A DNA stretch of 64,000 bases from Hymenobacter persicinus (GCF_004167665.1 NZ_SEWE01000023.1:1-64000); one strand, 5' to 3'. Positions 1 to 9,358 are shown, numbered from the stretch's first letter. Translations and numbers: made by a program. Notes: generated by a model from the letters alone, not told the origin.

Positions 1-2873
1 GCGCGTGGCGCGCCTGTGAGCGTGGCCTGACCAGATGCCGGGTTGGGATATAGATGCAGAGCCGCCGCATTACTGCCCGCAACAACCGATAGCGGGTTAG
101 CCACAACATTGTAGATGCCGAAGCGCGAGTTGACTTTGCTGCCATCACCAGAAACTGTAAAGTCGCCGCCGGCTATCAACTGGTTACCGGAGGCGACCAG
201 TGCCCGGACGTTTCCATTTAAGCCCGTACCCAACGTGTTCCATGTTGTGCCATTCCATTTGGCTATCATAGTGGCGGGCACCGCACCGCTGCTGTTATTA
301 ACTGTGAGGAAGTAGCCCCCCACGTAGAGTTCACCGCTCCCCGCGGCCAGCGCATTGACGACGTCACTCACCCCGTTGTTGGTACTGGTAGCAGTAGCCG
401 AACCACTCCCCAGCGCGCTCCAAGCTATGCCGTCCCATTTGGCGATATTATTAGCCGTCACCACACTGTTACTAGTGCGGGCAGTAGTAAAGTTGCCGCC
501 TACGTAAAGGTCATTGCCCCAGAATGTCATGGCATTGACGCCGTATTCAGGGAAGTTAAGATTAACAATTCCATTATTCGTGCTGGTGGCGGCAGCCGTG
601 CCATTGCCCAACGCGCTCCAAGAAGTGCCGTTCCACTTGGCTACGCTGTTAGCCGCTACTGCACTGCTGCCGTTGAATGCCGTGGTGAAACTACCGCCCA
701 CGTAGAGGTCGGTGCTGCGCACGACCAGGGCTGAGATATTACCGCTTGTACCGTTGTTGGTGCTAGTAGCCAGCGCGGTACCGTTACCCAGCGTACTCCA
801 GACAGTGCCATCCCACTTAGCTACATGGTTTGCAGATATCCGATTGGTTCCGTTGCGGACTGCGCTGAAGGTGCCACCCACGTAAAGTTCGTTGTTCAGC
901 ACGGCCAAACCAAGTACAAAACCATTCACCCCATTATTGGTACTCGTGGCGATGGCAGTACCATTCCCTAGCGTGCTCCAGACAGTGCCATTCCATTTGG
1001 CTATCTGACCGGCGGCCAACTCGCTGGTGCCATTGAAAACCCTGAAAAAGTAGCCGCCCACGTAGAGGTCATTGTTCAACATAGCCAGGGTATTGACTCT
1101 ATTATTTACCCCGTTGTTGATGCTAGTAGCAACAGCAGAGCCATTACCCAGCGCGCTCCAAGTTGTGCCGTTCCATTTGGCCACGTTGTTGGCCACGGTT
1201 GCGCCTATGCTTGTAAATTCCCCGCCCACGTACAGGTCACCGTTGCTGGCTCGTGCCACGGCATATATAGTGGCGTCGGCACCATTTTGCCCCGTATCCA
1301 GCGCGCTCCAAGCGGTACCGTTCCACCGGGCTATGCGGCTGGCTGCCACTTCACTGCTGCTATTGTTCACAATAGTGAAGTCCCCACCTACGTAGAGGTC
1401 ATTGCTTAGCACTACTAAGCAACCGGCCGTGTAATTCACCCCGTTATTAGTGCTGGTGGCAACGGCCGTGCCATTACCCAGCGCACTCCAGGTCGTGCCA
1501 TCCCATTTGGCAACGGAACTGGCCGATACCGGGTTGCTGCCATTGCGGACGGTACTGAAATACCCGGCTATGTAAAGCTCATTGTTCAATACCGCCAGGG
1601 CGAAGACCCCATCACTCACGCCGTTATTAGTGCTGGTGGCGACGGCCGTGCCATTACCCAGCGCGCTCCAGGCCGTGCCATTCCATTTAGCAATGTTATT
1701 AGCCGCCACTGCAGTGCTGCCATTACGAACCGCGCTGAAGCGCCCGCCCACGTAAAGGTCGGTGCCCATGACGGTCAGAGCGAAGACCGCTTGGGGATTT
1801 ACCCCGTTGTTGGTATTCGTGGCGACGGCCGTGCCATTGCCCAACGCACTCCAGGCCGTGCCATCCCATTTGGCAACGGAACTGGCGGCCACCGGACTGC
1901 TCCCATTGCGAACATCAGTGAATTGGCCGCCTACATAGAGGTCGTTGTTTAGTACGGCCAGGGCAAAGACTGCCTCATTTGCTCCATTGTTAGCGCTGGT
2001 AGCGGGAGCTGTGCCGTTGCCCAGCGCGCTCCAGGCGGTTCCGTCCCATTTCGCTATATAATTAGCTTGCACCGGACTATCACCGTTGTTGGCAGCGGTG
2101 AAGAAGCCGCCCGCGTAGAGGTCGTTATGTAGCACGGCTAGGACATCTGGTCTACTGTTTAGCCCATTGTTAGTAGCAGTAGCGACATCAGTACCATTGC
2201 CGAGCCCGCTCCAGGTGGCACCGTCCCATTTGGCAATGTAGTTGACGGCCACTACGCCGCTGCTAGAGCGGGCAGCGGTAAAATCACCGCCCACGTAGAG
2301 GTCGGTACCTACTACGGCTAGGGCGGTGACTATGTCATTTACTCCGTTGTTGGCACTGTTAGAGCGAGCGGCGCCATTGCCCAGCGCGCTCCAAGTTGTG
2401 CCGTTCCACTTGGCTATCCGGCGGGCCTGCACCGCGCCTACGCTCGTAAAGCGGCCGCCAACGTACAGGTCGCCGTTACTGGCCCGCGCCACCACATACA
2501 CGCTATTCGTGGCACCGTTCGCTCCAAAACCCTCCTGCCAGTTTTCGTCGCCCGCGCCGGTGGGGCGAAACGAGGGCTCACCCGAAGCCGGGTCGAGCGT
2601 CATGCGGTAACCCGTGGCATCAAACGAACCGGCCCCGCCGGGGCGCAGCGTGCCGTCAGCGTTGAGCATGGTGCCCACCGAGGGCGCCTTGCCGCCGGCC
2701 GGTGCCTGCGCCCGGCCCGTCCAGGGCAGCAACAGGCAGAGCAGCAGCAAAAAAACAGGCAGCCGGGGCGTTGACAGGGACTGTTGGGGGCCGCGATGCT
2801 CGGTCGGGCGCGACACAGGAACACTCGCGGCACGCAGACTGTGCCGAAAAAGAGCAGTAGAAAATGTAGTCAT
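1..2873 (-). CDS. Secreted repeat protein with type IX sorting domain (3' end cut by window edge)
   Basis: The minus-strand frame stays open from an ATG at 2873 to the window edge, giving at least 957 residues. After a basic N-terminus there is a hydrophobic segment (about residues 45-60, LLLLCLLLPW) followed by AQA, a plausible signal peptide on a long leader. The body is about 13 degenerate repeats of near 60 residues with cores such as DLYVGGRFT, IAKWDGTTWSALGNG and ATSTNNGVN. The last visible codons (about 59-3) read LHLYPNPASGQATL, the start of a type A type IX secretion sorting domain (TIGR04183 type). It is therefore probably exported by the T9SS encoded downstream and lacks only a few tens of residues. 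Its ligand is unknown. The beta-propeller-like fold is inference from the WxG/GG pattern. Confidence 0.85.
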   Translation of the reverse strand, partial: MTTFSTALFRHSLRAASVPVSRPTEHRGPQQSLSTPRLPVFLLLLCLLLPWTGRAQAPAGGKAPSVGTMLNADGTLRPGGAGSFDATGYRMTLDPASGEPSFRPTGAGDENWQEGFGANGATNSVYVVARASNGDLYVGGRFTSVGAVQARRIAKWNGTTWSALGNGAARSNSANNGVNDIVTALAVVGTDLYVGGDFTAARSSSGVVAVNYIAKWDGATWSGLGNGTDVATATNNGLNSRPDVLAVLHNDLYAGGFFTAANNGDSPVQANYIAKWDGTAWSALGNGTAPATSANNGANEAVFALAVLNNDLYVGGQFTDVRNGSSPVAASSVAKWDGTAWSALGNGTAVATNTNNGVNPQAVFALTVMGTDLYVGGRFSAVRNGSTAVAANNIAKWNGTAWSALGNGTAVATSTNNGVSDGVFALAVLNNELYIAGYFSTVRNGSNPVSASSVAKWDGTTWSALGNGTAVATSTNNGVNYTAGCLVVLSNDLYVGGDFTIVNNSSSEVAASRIARWNGTAWSALDTGQNGADATIYAVARASNGDLYVGGEFTSIGATVANNVAKWNGTTWSALGNGSAVATSINNGVNNRVNTLAMLNNDLYVGGYFFRVFNGTSELAAGQIAKWNGTVWSTLGNGTAIATSTNNGVNGFVLGLAVLNNELYVGGTFSAVRNGTNRISANHVAKWDGTVWSTLGNGTALATSTNNGTSGNISALVVRSTDLYVGGSFTTAFNGSSAVAANSVAKWNGTSWSALGNGTAAATSTNNGIVNLNFPEYGVNAMTFWGNDLYVGGNFTTARTSNSVVTANNIAKWDGIAWSALGSGSATATSTNNGVSDVVNALAAGSGELYVGGYFLTVNNSSGAVPATMIAKWNGTTWNTLGTGLNGNVRALVASGNQLIAGGDFTVSGDGSKVNSRFGIYNVVANPLSVVAGSNAAALHLYPNPASGQATLTGAPR
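300..2490 (-). repeat. About 13 tandem coding repeats of roughly 180 bp
   Basis: On the + strand the motif (c/t)acgta(g/a)aggtc or a close variant recurs near 322, 500, 701, 879, 1059, 1228, 1390, 1570, 1750, 1933, 2113, 2290 and 2460, and each copy is followed by a copy of the WDGTTWSALGNG-coding segment. The spacing is about 170-200 bp and stays in frame. Copies have diverged at third positions, so this is an old internal amplification of a protein module, not a recent duplication or a CRISPR array. Confidence 0.85.
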
Positions 2874-3266
2874 GTAATCGAGGCCGCGCTGTATTCGGAA
2901 AAAGTCCGAGCGAGCACAGAGCCAGTTAGAAGTACGATAGATGAAGAGCAATAAAAGCGAACGGCAAAAGTACGACTACTCTGCCTCTGCTTTGCTATGG
3001 CTGCGCAAAGCCGGGGAGGCCCAAGACTACATCCTGGGAATCTTCACCTCCGCAACGAAGCAGGCAGCACCCAGACCAGCGCACCAGAACCAGTAGGGGG
3101 GTATAACTTTTTGAGGGGGTTAAAAAGCTATACCCCCACGCCCACCATACGCATGGGGGTATAAGTTTTTAAGGGGGTCAAAAAGTTATACCCCCTTGTG
3201 CAAAGCTGCTTACTTTAGGTATCGAGTAGTCACCGATGATAAATCTTCCAGATAGAGCACCCCACG
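2874..3266. other. Intergenic region with promoter element and twin palindromes
   Basis: There is no convincing gene in these 393 bases. On the minus strand 2972-2965 reads TACTTTTG, a full match to the Bacteroidota -7 element TAnnTTTG, about 90 bases upstream of the repeat-protein ATG; no good -33 TTG is seen at the usual distance. The right half holds two 41-bp palindromes, listed separately. Confidence 0.5.
3097..3195. repeat. Two 41-bp palindromes in tandem (operator or hairpin pair)
   Basis: Two copies (3097-3137 and 3155-3195) share the layout GGGGGTATA-(A/T-rich)-GGGGG-(A/T-rich)-TATACCCCC. Each has 16-base arms with one mismatch around a 9-base centre containing a third G5 run. The copies are 58 bp apart start to start. 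They lie 72 bp upstream of an XRE-like regulator gene, so autoregulatory binding sites are a natural guess. There is no T-run, so a terminator is less likely. Confidence 0.75.
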
Positions 3267-3851
3267 ATGAGAAAAGCCCAGCATACCGTCGATAGCTCAG
3301 GATTGGAGGAGACGGTGCAGATCTACTGGGGGCTGTCGCAAGAAGCGTTGGGCCGACTGCTCGGCATACCGCAGGCGCGGCTGGCTCAGGCCAAAGCGGG
3401 CACCCGCCCCCTGCCCGCCGATGCCTCCTACCGCCTGCGCGCCCTGGCCCAACTGCTGCCCCCGCCCGGCGCGCCCGAGCCCCCGCTCCCACTTCTGGAC
3501 TACACTCCGCTCGAAGCCCGCTTAGTCGCCTGCCTCGACCAGGCCCGCCGCCTGCGCTTCCGCCTTGAGCACGAACTGCCCGCCCGGGCCCTACCCGCCC
3601 GGCACCGCCTGGCCCACGCCCAAAGCCTGCCCGCCGCGCTGGCCGCCGCCGAGGCCGATGCGCCCCTGCCCCCGCGCAAGCTCGAAGACCGGCAGGCCGA
3701 GCTCACGCTGCTGCTCAACGCGGCCCGCACCGAGCTGGAAGACCGCAGCGGCCCTACGCCGCTGGCGTTGCTGCGCGCCCGCCTGGCCGGGCTCGAAGCC
3801 GAGGCGGCCGCGCTGGCTCAGATGCTGGCCGAGGTTAATGCTGAAGGGTGA
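3267..3851 (+). CDS. XRE-like helix-turn-helix protein with helical C-terminal region
   Basis: The product is 194 residues. Residues 20-50 (YWGLSQEALGRLLGIPQARLAQAKAGTRPLP) have the spacing of an XRE/Cro helix-turn-helix: a GLSQ helix, then a second helix ending before a conserved LP. The rest is Ala/Leu/Arg/Glu-rich and predicted helical, probably coiled coil. A paralogue of the same design lies at 38608-39135 (shared GLSQ..LG..LG start and ALLR.RLA.L.AE end). Both are preceded by a large palindrome, which suggests DNA binding and perhaps self-regulation. The ATG at 3267 is the first in frame. The target is unknown. Confidence 0.65.
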   Translation: MRKAQHTVDSSGLEETVQIYWGLSQEALGRLLGIPQARLAQAKAGTRPLPADASYRLRALAQLLPPPGAPEPPLPLLDYTPLEARLVACLDQARRLRFRLEHELPARALPARHRLAHAQSLPAALAAAEADAPLPPRKLEDRQAELTLLLNAARTELEDRSGPTPLALLRARLAGLEAEAAALAQMLAEVNAEG

Positions 3852-3905
3852 CCAGCTAGAGGTGAAGCCCTAGCTAGCATGCAATCGATGCTGGTAAGCT
3901 ACTTT

Positions 3906-4547
3906 TTATCGGGACTTCGAAATCAGCCGCCGACTGGAAGTGATTGACACGTTGTTGTCGATACTTTCCACCCGCAGCGGCAAGTATATATCATACCATC
4001 TGCTTACCACCTTAGCATTTGACAGAGTATAAGGATAGTTGAAATTACGCACAGCTGTCCAGTCGTCCATTTTTAGATGAAGCCAAATAACTCTGACCTC
4101 CGCAAATCCAATCAGATGGTGGTTATCATACTTGCGCGAGTCTTTTACCTTGAAATATATTTGGGGATTTATCATACTGTTAATAGGAATACACTTGAGA
4201 TACTCGGCTAAGCACGAGTCAGCAAATAGACCGGTTATATAGTCCCCACGATCAGGCAGTACGGCAGCATATTTTATGGTGTCGTGCATATCATGTAATG
4301 CTTTTTCACAGATAGCATCAATCGTTTGATTTAACGCCGTGTTTTTGGCTATGTAGTAGGCAGCACTAGGCTTGGGGCCATCAATGGCGTAGGTGATGAT
4401 GCCAGGCTTAGGCTTCTCTTTCTTGATCTTCACCATAGTTTTGAAGAAAAAGCCGGTGGTAGTAACCGTGTCAACGCATATAATCTGCTGCGAGAATGTT
4501 TTTACGCTGCAAACAAGGAAAACAAATAGGAGCAAAAATCTTTTCAT
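3906..4547 (-). CDS. Hypothetical secreted protein
   Basis: The product is 213 residues from the ATG at 4547; an upstream in-frame ATG at 4571 would bury the signal peptide. MKRFLLLFVFLVCSVKTFSQQ is a clear Sec signal peptide with cleavage near SQ. The mature part has no domain I recognise. It has two or three Cys residues and is rich in Tyr, Lys and Asp. Base composition is visibly AT-richer than the flanking genes (many AAA, ATA and TTT codons), which suggests recent acquisition. It converges on the XRE-like gene. Confidence 0.6.
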   Translation of the reverse strand: MKRFLLLFVFLVCSVKTFSQQIICVDTVTTTGFFFKTMVKIKKEKPKPGIITYAIDGPKPSAAYYIAKNTALNQTIDAICEKALHDMHDTIKYAAVLPDRGDYITGLFADSCLAEYLKCIPINSMINPQIYFKVKDSRKYDNHHLIGFAEVRVIWLHLKMDDWTAVRNFNYPYTLSNAKVVSRWYDIYLPLRVESIDNNVSITSSRRLISKSR

Positions 4548-4822
4548 ACGTACTGTTTCACAATTTTTCAAGTCTTTTGAGAGCCTTTCTGTGCACGCAG
4601 CCTGAATAGCTGGGCGGTGCTGCTCAGCACGGCGGTCGGCACGTTAAAGCGCGCAACTATCGTTGCCGGTCGTACCCAGGCAGGCAATAAATAATTCCAA
4701 ATTCACTCGGCAGTTACGGGCGTGGTCTATGGATTATTTTTCCGAGTGTGGAGCATTTAGCTACTAAGACAAATTATTATATTAGGAGAGTAATTTTCTT
4801 TCACTCCTTTATCTTTTTTATT

Positions 4823-5236
4823 ATGGCGTACTCTATTACCCAACTGGCCACCAAGGCCGACTGCGACCTGGTGCTGGTGCCCCTGACGCAGAAACGCGAC
4901 CAGGCGGCTAACCGCCGGTCGAATCTGGCCTTTCAGCTGCAGACATTCAGCGACCCGGCCGGGCGCAACGCGGAACTCTCGCGCCTGAACCGCCGCATTG
5001 CCGATGCCCAGGCCGACCTGCCCACCCTGCCGGAGGGCAAAACCAAGCGCGACCTCGAAAACGAGCTGGCCACCAACACCAAGCGCCGCAACCAACTGCT
5101 CAACCAGAGCGACGCTCAGGGCTCCGACGACCGGGTGCTGCTCGAGTTTGAGCAGGCCACCCTCATCCAGGCCCACGACGAGGCCGTGAGCTTGATCGGG
5201 CAGGTCGAAAGCCACAAGGCCACGCTGCCCGCCTAA
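4823..5236 (+). CDS. Hypothetical coiled-coil protein
   Basis: The product is 137 residues starting MAYSITQLATKADCD at 4823. The frame is open from 4748, but the upstream codons are AT-rich and leader-like, so the internal ATG is preferred. It has no signal peptide or membrane segment. Residues 20-110 are Arg/Glu/Gln/Asn/Leu-rich with heptad spacing, predicting a helical hairpin or coiled coil. The function is unknown. A hairpin 53 bp downstream fits as its terminator. Confidence 0.6.
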   Translation: MAYSITQLATKADCDLVLVPLTQKRDQAANRRSNLAFQLQTFSDPAGRNAELSRLNRRIADAQADLPTLPEGKTKRDLENELATNTKRRNQLLNQSDAQGSDDRVLLEFEQATLIQAHDEAVSLIGQVESHKATLPA

Positions 5237-5288
5237 GACCGTCGGCCGGGGCTTTTCCGCTATCCGTACGCCTATTGCAATTTAGAAG

Positions 5289-5324
5289 AAACGCCTCACT
5301 TGCCTCGCGGCGGGTGGGGCGTTT
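5289..5324. terminator. Hairpin downstream of the coiled-coil gene
   Basis: AAACGCCTCAC (5289-5299) pairs with GTGGGGCGTTT (5314-5324) with one wobble pair, followed by gtttcgattt. The T-run is weak. It also sits just beyond the end of the possible minus-strand remnant, so it may work in both directions. Confidence 0.5.
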
Positions 5325-5347
5325 CGATTTCGGGGGGCATGCCCGCG

Positions 5348-5476
5348 CTAAGCCGCACCCACGGGGGCCGGAGCCGCCGGCAGCGCCCCCCCGTAAAGGG
5401 CCGCCCCCGCCGCATCGACCTGCGTCTCCAGGGCCAGCGTCTCGGCGGCCGGGTCAGCGGCCTGGGCATCGAGGAT
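5348..5476 (-). pseudogene. Possible 3' remnant of a degraded gene
   Basis: Between an in-frame stop (5477-5479) and a stop at 5348-5350 the minus strand encodes 42 residues beginning ILDAQAADPAAETLALET and ending PAAPAPVGAA, with coding-like composition and GC-rich third positions. It has no start codon and is followed by a hairpin. It could be the tail of a frameshifted protein. The 319-bp gap from 5237 to 5555 otherwise shows no credible gene. Confidence 0.25.
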
Positions 5477-5555
5477 TTACCGACTTTGTTGCCGCGCTCC
5501 GCCCCAGCTCCCGTACTGGTACCATCACCAGCAGACAAGTCGACTAGCCAAGCCT

Positions 5556-5987
5556 ATGAACCCGTCACAGCACCACCCGCCCGCAGAGCCAGCCTTCCTC
5601 AAAGCCATCCGGCTTCTCAACACGGCCGACGGCGGCTGCACGTTCCAAACCGGCTGGCTGCCCACGCAAACCCAGTGGGCCGTCAGCACCTGCTTTGCGG
5701 AAACCCAGGTTCACCACGAGCATCGCCCGCACGCCGCCCCGCGCACGCAGTACGTGGTTACGCTCCAGGGCAGGCTGCGCTTCCGGGTCAGCAATGGAGC
5801 CACGTTCCTCCTTGAGCCGGGAATCATCCTCGTGGCCAAGGATGTCAGCGGCCCCGGCCATACCTGGGACCTGATTGAGGGCCCCACTTGGGAGCGGCTC
5901 TACCTGCCGTTTGCCGCCGATGCCAACGACCATTTCATTGCCGATGACGGACCAGTTGCCGCTGGCCAACCGCAGCAGCTGCGCTAA
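5556..5987 (+). CDS. Cupin-like protein
   Basis: The product is 143 residues, cytoplasmic, with no signal. The segment around residues 50-110 fits a single cupin barrel: an HHEHRPH metal-ligand-like cluster, then YVVTLQGRLRFRV, an LEPG turn typical of cupins, and a second motif with GPGHTW supplying a His. The N-terminal segment with GGCTFQTGWL is typical of small cupins annotated only as 'cupin domain-containing'. Its substrate is not predictable. It converges on the ATP synthase operon across a strong terminator. Confidence 0.65.
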   Translation: MNPSQHHPPAEPAFLKAIRLLNTADGGCTFQTGWLPTQTQWAVSTCFAETQVHHEHRPHAAPRTQYVVTLQGRLRFRVSNGATFLLEPGIILVAKDVSGPGHTWDLIEGPTWERLYLPFAADANDHFIADDGPVAAGQPQQLR

Positions 5988-6142
5988 GCGCAGGCCCGGC
6001 CACGTGCCGGCCCCTGACCGACCCTGCCGATAACCGCCTGGCATCTCCCACCGCGCTACAACCGCGCTACAACCGGGCCCGGCCGCACCGCATGCTGCCA
6101 CCCAAAGTGTCTAGCTGAGTGGTCGGGCCACTGCTCACAAAA

Positions 6143-6174
6143 AAAGGCCCGCCTCCTTGCGGAAGCGGGCCTTT
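6143..6174. terminator. Terminator between cupin gene and atpG
   Basis: A perfect 10-bp stem, AAAGGCCCGC (6143-6152) with GCGGGCCTTT (6165-6174). Read on the minus strand it is followed by a run of eight T, so it ends the atp operon well. On the plus strand the T-tract is short. Confidence 0.85.
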
Positions 6175-6197
6175 CTGAATCAGAACTGAGCGTGTCC

Positions 6198-7091
6198 TTA
6201 GCCGCGGCTGGCGGCCAGGGCTTCGGCGCCCCCCACGATTTCGAGAATCTCGGTCGTGATGGCCGCCTGACGCGTGCGGTTGTAGGTTAGCTTGAGCGAC
6301 TTGAGCAGCTCACCGGCGTTTTCGGTGGCTTTGTCCATGGCCGTCATGCGGGCGCCGTGCTCCGAGGCGTTGCTTTCCAGCACCGCCTTGTAGAGCTGCA
6401 CTTTCAACGACTGCGGAATCAGGGTCTGCACGATTTCCTCTTTCGAGGGCTCGAAGATGTAGTCCACGTTCGAGGTAGCGGCAGCCGTGACAGGGGCGGC
6501 AGCGGGTACGAGCGGCAGGAGCTGCTCGGCCTGCACCACCTGGGTGGCCACGTTGCGGAACTCGTTGTAGACCATTGTCACCTCATCGTACTGACCGGCG
6601 CTGAAGCCTTCCATGGCCTGCTCGGCCGCTTCGCGCACGGTGTCGAAGGAAAGCTGGCCAAACACGTGGGTGTAGTTGCCCAGGATCGGGCCGCGCTTCG
6701 AGAAATACTCGTGAGCACGCTTGCCGATGGCCATCACCGTGATGTTGCCGGCGGCAGCCTGCGCCGCGTAGCGCTGGGCAATCAGGGCATTAACACCTTT
6801 GAAGATGTTGCTGTTGAAAGCCCCGGCCAGGCCGCGGTCGGAAGTGATGGCAATGATGAGCACGCGGCGCACCTCGCGCTGCGCCGTGTAGTCACTCTCC
6901 ACGCCCTCGCCGACCTGGGCCGTCAGGTTGCTGAGAATGCTGTTGAGCCGCTGGGCGTAGGGACGCATGCGCAGGATGTTGTCCTGGGCGCGCCGCAGCT
7001 TAGCCGCCGCCACCATTTTCATGGCTTTGGTGATCTGCTGCGTGCTCTGCACCGATACAATGCGGTTGCGGACTTCTTTTAAGCTTGCCAT
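6198..7091 (-). CDS. atpG: ATP synthase F1 subunit gamma
   Basis: The product is 297 residues, the usual length for AtpG. It forms the central rotor shaft that couples c-ring rotation to catalysis in the F1 head. The N-terminal MASLKEVRNRIVSVQSTQQITKAMKMVAAAKLRRAQ and the C-terminal YNRTRQAAITTEILEIVGGAEAL are the two long helices that form the coiled coil. The middle shows LIIAITSDRGLAGAFN. It is the last gene of the operon, with a terminator 24 bp on. It is separated from atpA by a 106-bp gap filled by a large palindrome. Confidence 0.98.
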   Translation of the reverse strand: MASLKEVRNRIVSVQSTQQITKAMKMVAAAKLRRAQDNILRMRPYAQRLNSILSNLTAQVGEGVESDYTAQREVRRVLIIAITSDRGLAGAFNSNIFKGVNALIAQRYAAQAAAGNITVMAIGKRAHEYFSKRGPILGNYTHVFGQLSFDTVREAAEQAMEGFSAGQYDEVTMVYNEFRNVATQVVQAEQLLPLVPAAAPVTAAATSNVDYIFEPSKEEIVQTLIPQSLKVQLYKAVLESNASEHGARMTAMDKATENAGELLKSLKLTYNRTRQAAITTEILEIVGGAEALAASRG

Positions 7092-7106
7092 TCTTGTGAA
7101 AAATAA

Positions 7107-7190
7107 GTTGTCAGTTGCTCGTTGTCAGCTGTCAGTTTGGGCCAGACTTAACGTCCTTCTCCTGACAACTGACAACGAGCAACTGACAAC
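7107..7190. repeat. Intergenic palindrome with 29-base arms in the atp operon
   Basis: The arm 7107-7135 and the reverse complement of 7162-7190 agree at 28 of 29 positions around a 26-base loop. The arms themselves are built of near-repeats of GTTGTCAG. In the atpA-atpG mRNA this would fold into a very stable stem, which could affect mRNA stability or the relative amounts of alpha and gamma. Confidence 0.85.
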
Positions 7191-7197
7191 CGATGAA

Positions 7198-8781
7198 TTA
7201 CTTCGAAGCGTATACCGCCGACAGGTCTTTGGCAACCTGACGGATGGCACCCGTAATCTCGTCGTCGAGCTTACCGGCTTTCAGCGACTTGAGCGCCTCG
7301 GGGTGGCGCGTCTGCATCACCTGACGGAATTCCGTCTCGAACTCGCGCACCTTGTTTACGGGCACTAGGTCAAGCAGACCGTTGGTAGCGGCGTAGATGA
7401 TGGCCACCTGGTCTTCCACTTTTACGGGGGAGAACTGGGGCTGCTTCAGGATTTCGAGGTTGCGACGGCCCCGCTCGATGGTGAGCTTGGTCGAGGCGTC
7501 GAGGTCGGAGCCGAACTTGGCGAAGGCTTCCAGCTCGCGGAACTGAGCCTGGTCGAGCTTCAGCGTACCGGCCACCTTTTTCATCGACTTGATCTGGGCG
7601 TTACCACCTACGCGCGATACCGAGATACCTACGTTGATGGCGGGACGCACACCCGAGTTGAACAGGTTGGTTTCGAGGAAGATCTGCCCGTCCGTAATCG
7701 AAATTACGTTCGTTGGGATGTAGGCCGAAACGTCACCAGCCTGGGTTTCGATGATCGGCAGAGCCGTCAGCGAGCCGCCGCCTTTCACCATGTGCTTGAT
7801 GGAGTCGGGCAGGTCGTTCATGTCGGCTGCAATCGTGTCGGAAGAGTTGATCTTCGCGGCACGCTCGAGCAGGCGGCTGTGCAGGTAGAATACGTCGCCG
7901 GGGTAGGCCTCACGTCCGGGAGGACGACGCAGCAGCAGCGACACTTCGCGGTAGGCTACGGCCTGCTTCGACAAGTCGTCGTATACCACCAGGGCGGGAC
8001 GACCCGTATCGCGGAAGAATTCGCCGATGGCAGCACCGGTGAAGGGAGCAAAGAACTGCATCGGAGCCGGATCGGAAGCCGAAGCGGCAACCACTACGGT
8101 GTAGTCCATGGCGCCGCCCTTGGTCAGGGCGTTTACCACCTGGGCTACGGTCGAAGCCTTCTGACCTACGGCTACGTAGATGCAGAACACGGGCTCGCCG
8201 CGCTCGAAGAACTCGCGCTGGTTCAGGATGGCGTCAAGCGCTACCGTCGACTTACCCGTCTGACGGTCGCCGATGATCAGCTCACGCTGGCCCCGGCCGA
8301 TTGGAATCATGGCGTCGATAGCCTTGATACCCGTCTGCATGGGCTCGGTTACGGGCTGACGGAAGATAACGCCGGGCGCCTTACGCTCCAGGGGCATATC
8401 GTAGGTGTCGCCGGCAATGGGGCCGCGGCCGTCGATGGGCTGACCGAGCGTGTTCACGACGCGGCCGATGATGCCGTCACCGACTTTGATGGAGGCAATC
8501 TTGTTGGTGCGGCGAACCGTGGCGCCTTCGCGGATGTCGCTGTAGTCGCCGAGCATTACGGCCCCTACGTTGTCTTCCTCGAGGTTGAGCACCAGGGCCT
8601 GCAGGCCATTTTCAAATTCAATCAGTTCCCCCGACTGGGCGTTGCCCAGGCCGTAGATGCGGGCTACACCGTCGCCAACCTGGAGTACCGTACCAACCTC
8701 TTCGAGTTCGGCTTCGGTCTTAAAGTTGGACAGCTGCTCCCGCAGGATGGCGGATACTTCATCCGGACGTACGTCTGCCAT
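7198..8781 (-). CDS. atpA: ATP synthase F1 subunit alpha
   Basis: The product is 527 residues and forms the non-catalytic nucleotide-binding subunit of the F1 hexamer. The order is a beta-barrel N-domain, then Walker A GDRQTGKS at 171-178, then a helical C-domain. [34 protein letters not shown] is the family signature. It starts 8 bp downstream of atpH, consistent with cotranslation. The partner beta subunit gene (atpD) is not in this window, as is usual in Bacteroidota, where atpDC lies elsewhere. Confidence 0.98.
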   Translation of the reverse strand: MADVRPDEVSAILREQLSNFKTEAELEEVGTVLQVGDGVARIYGLGNAQSGELIEFENGLQALVLNLEEDNVGAVMLGDYSDIREGATVRRTNKIASIKVGDGIIGRVVNTLGQPIDGRGPIAGDTYDMPLERKAPGVIFRQPVTEPMQTGIKAIDAMIPIGRGQRELIIGDRQTGKSTVALDAILNQREFFERGEPVFCIYVAVGQKASTVAQVVNALTKGGAMDYTVVVAASASDPAPMQFFAPFTGAAIGEFFRDTGRPALVVYDDLSKQAVAYREVSLLLRRPPGREAYPGDVFYLHSRLLERAAKINSSDTIAADMNDLPDSIKHMVKGGGSLTALPIIETQAGDVSAYIPTNVISITDGQIFLETNLFNSGVRPAINVGISVSRVGGNAQIKSMKKVAGTLKLDQAQFRELEAFAKFGSDLDASTKLTIERGRRNLEILKQPQFSPVKVEDQVAIIYAATNGLLDLVPVNKVREFETEFRQVMQTRHPEALKSLKAGKLDDEITGAIRQVAKDLSAVYASK

Positions 8782-8789
8782 GTTTTTGT

Positions 8790-9350
8790 TTATAGATGGG
8801 GTTGGTAGGGGTTCTCTTTAAACGTGTTGCGCAGCTTGCGCAAGCTGTTACGCACCGATTCGTCGAGCTGACGGTCGCCTACGCGCAGGATAAACCCGCC
8901 GATGAGCGACTCATCAACCGATTCCTGCAAGGTAACGTTCTGCAAGCCGGACTGACGGCGCACCACTTTGTTGAGTTCTTCGCGCAGTTCGGGCGCGAGC
9001 GGGGCGGCGGTGGTCACCTGGGCAACCTGCATGCCGCGCAGCGCGTCGTACTGGCTCTGAAACTCGGTTGCCACCCATTCGAGGGCACTCTCGCGGTTGT
9101 GCTGGGTGATGATGGAGAAAAACTTCTCCGTCATTTCCGTCACTTTGCCGCCGAAAATTGCCTTCAGAATGGCCAGCTTCTTATCGTGCTTCACGATGGG
9201 GTTGCGCAGCAACAGGCGCAGGTCGCGGCTTTGCTCCAGCGTAGTGCGGAACAAATCCATGTCGGCCTTTACCTGCTCCAGCGTCCCGCGTTCCTCGGCC
9301 AGGTCCAGCAGGGACTTGGCGTAGCGGGAGGCAACTCGTTGTTCAGACAT
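8790..9350 (-). CDS. atpH: ATP synthase F1 subunit delta
   Basis: The product is 186 residues, the normal AtpH length. It links the top of F1 to the peripheral stalk. The N-terminal [17 protein letters not shown] and the C-terminal [28 protein letters not shown] are the conserved OSCP/delta motifs. It lies between atpF and atpA as expected, with a 105-bp repeat-filled gap before it and 8 bp after it. Confidence 0.96.
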   Translation of the reverse strand: MSEQRVASRYAKSLLDLAEERGTLEQVKADMDLFRTTLEQSRDLRLLLRNPIVKHDKKLAILKAIFGGKVTEMTEKFFSIITQHNRESALEWVATEFQSQYDALRGMQVAQVTTAAPLAPELREELNKVVRRQSGLQNVTLQESVDESLIGGFILRVGDRQLDESVRNSLRKLRNTFKENPYQPHL

Positions 9351-9358
9351 TGGTTTTC

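Noticed and set aside
300-2490. Possible CRISPR array (regular roughly 180-bp repeats)
   Set aside because: The period is far too long, the repeats are diverged and in frame, and the whole stretch is one open coding frame.
5300-5815. 171-codon plus-strand frame overlapping the cupin gene
   Set aside because: Arg/Pro-rich composition, starts within a hairpin, and conflicts with the better cupin frame.
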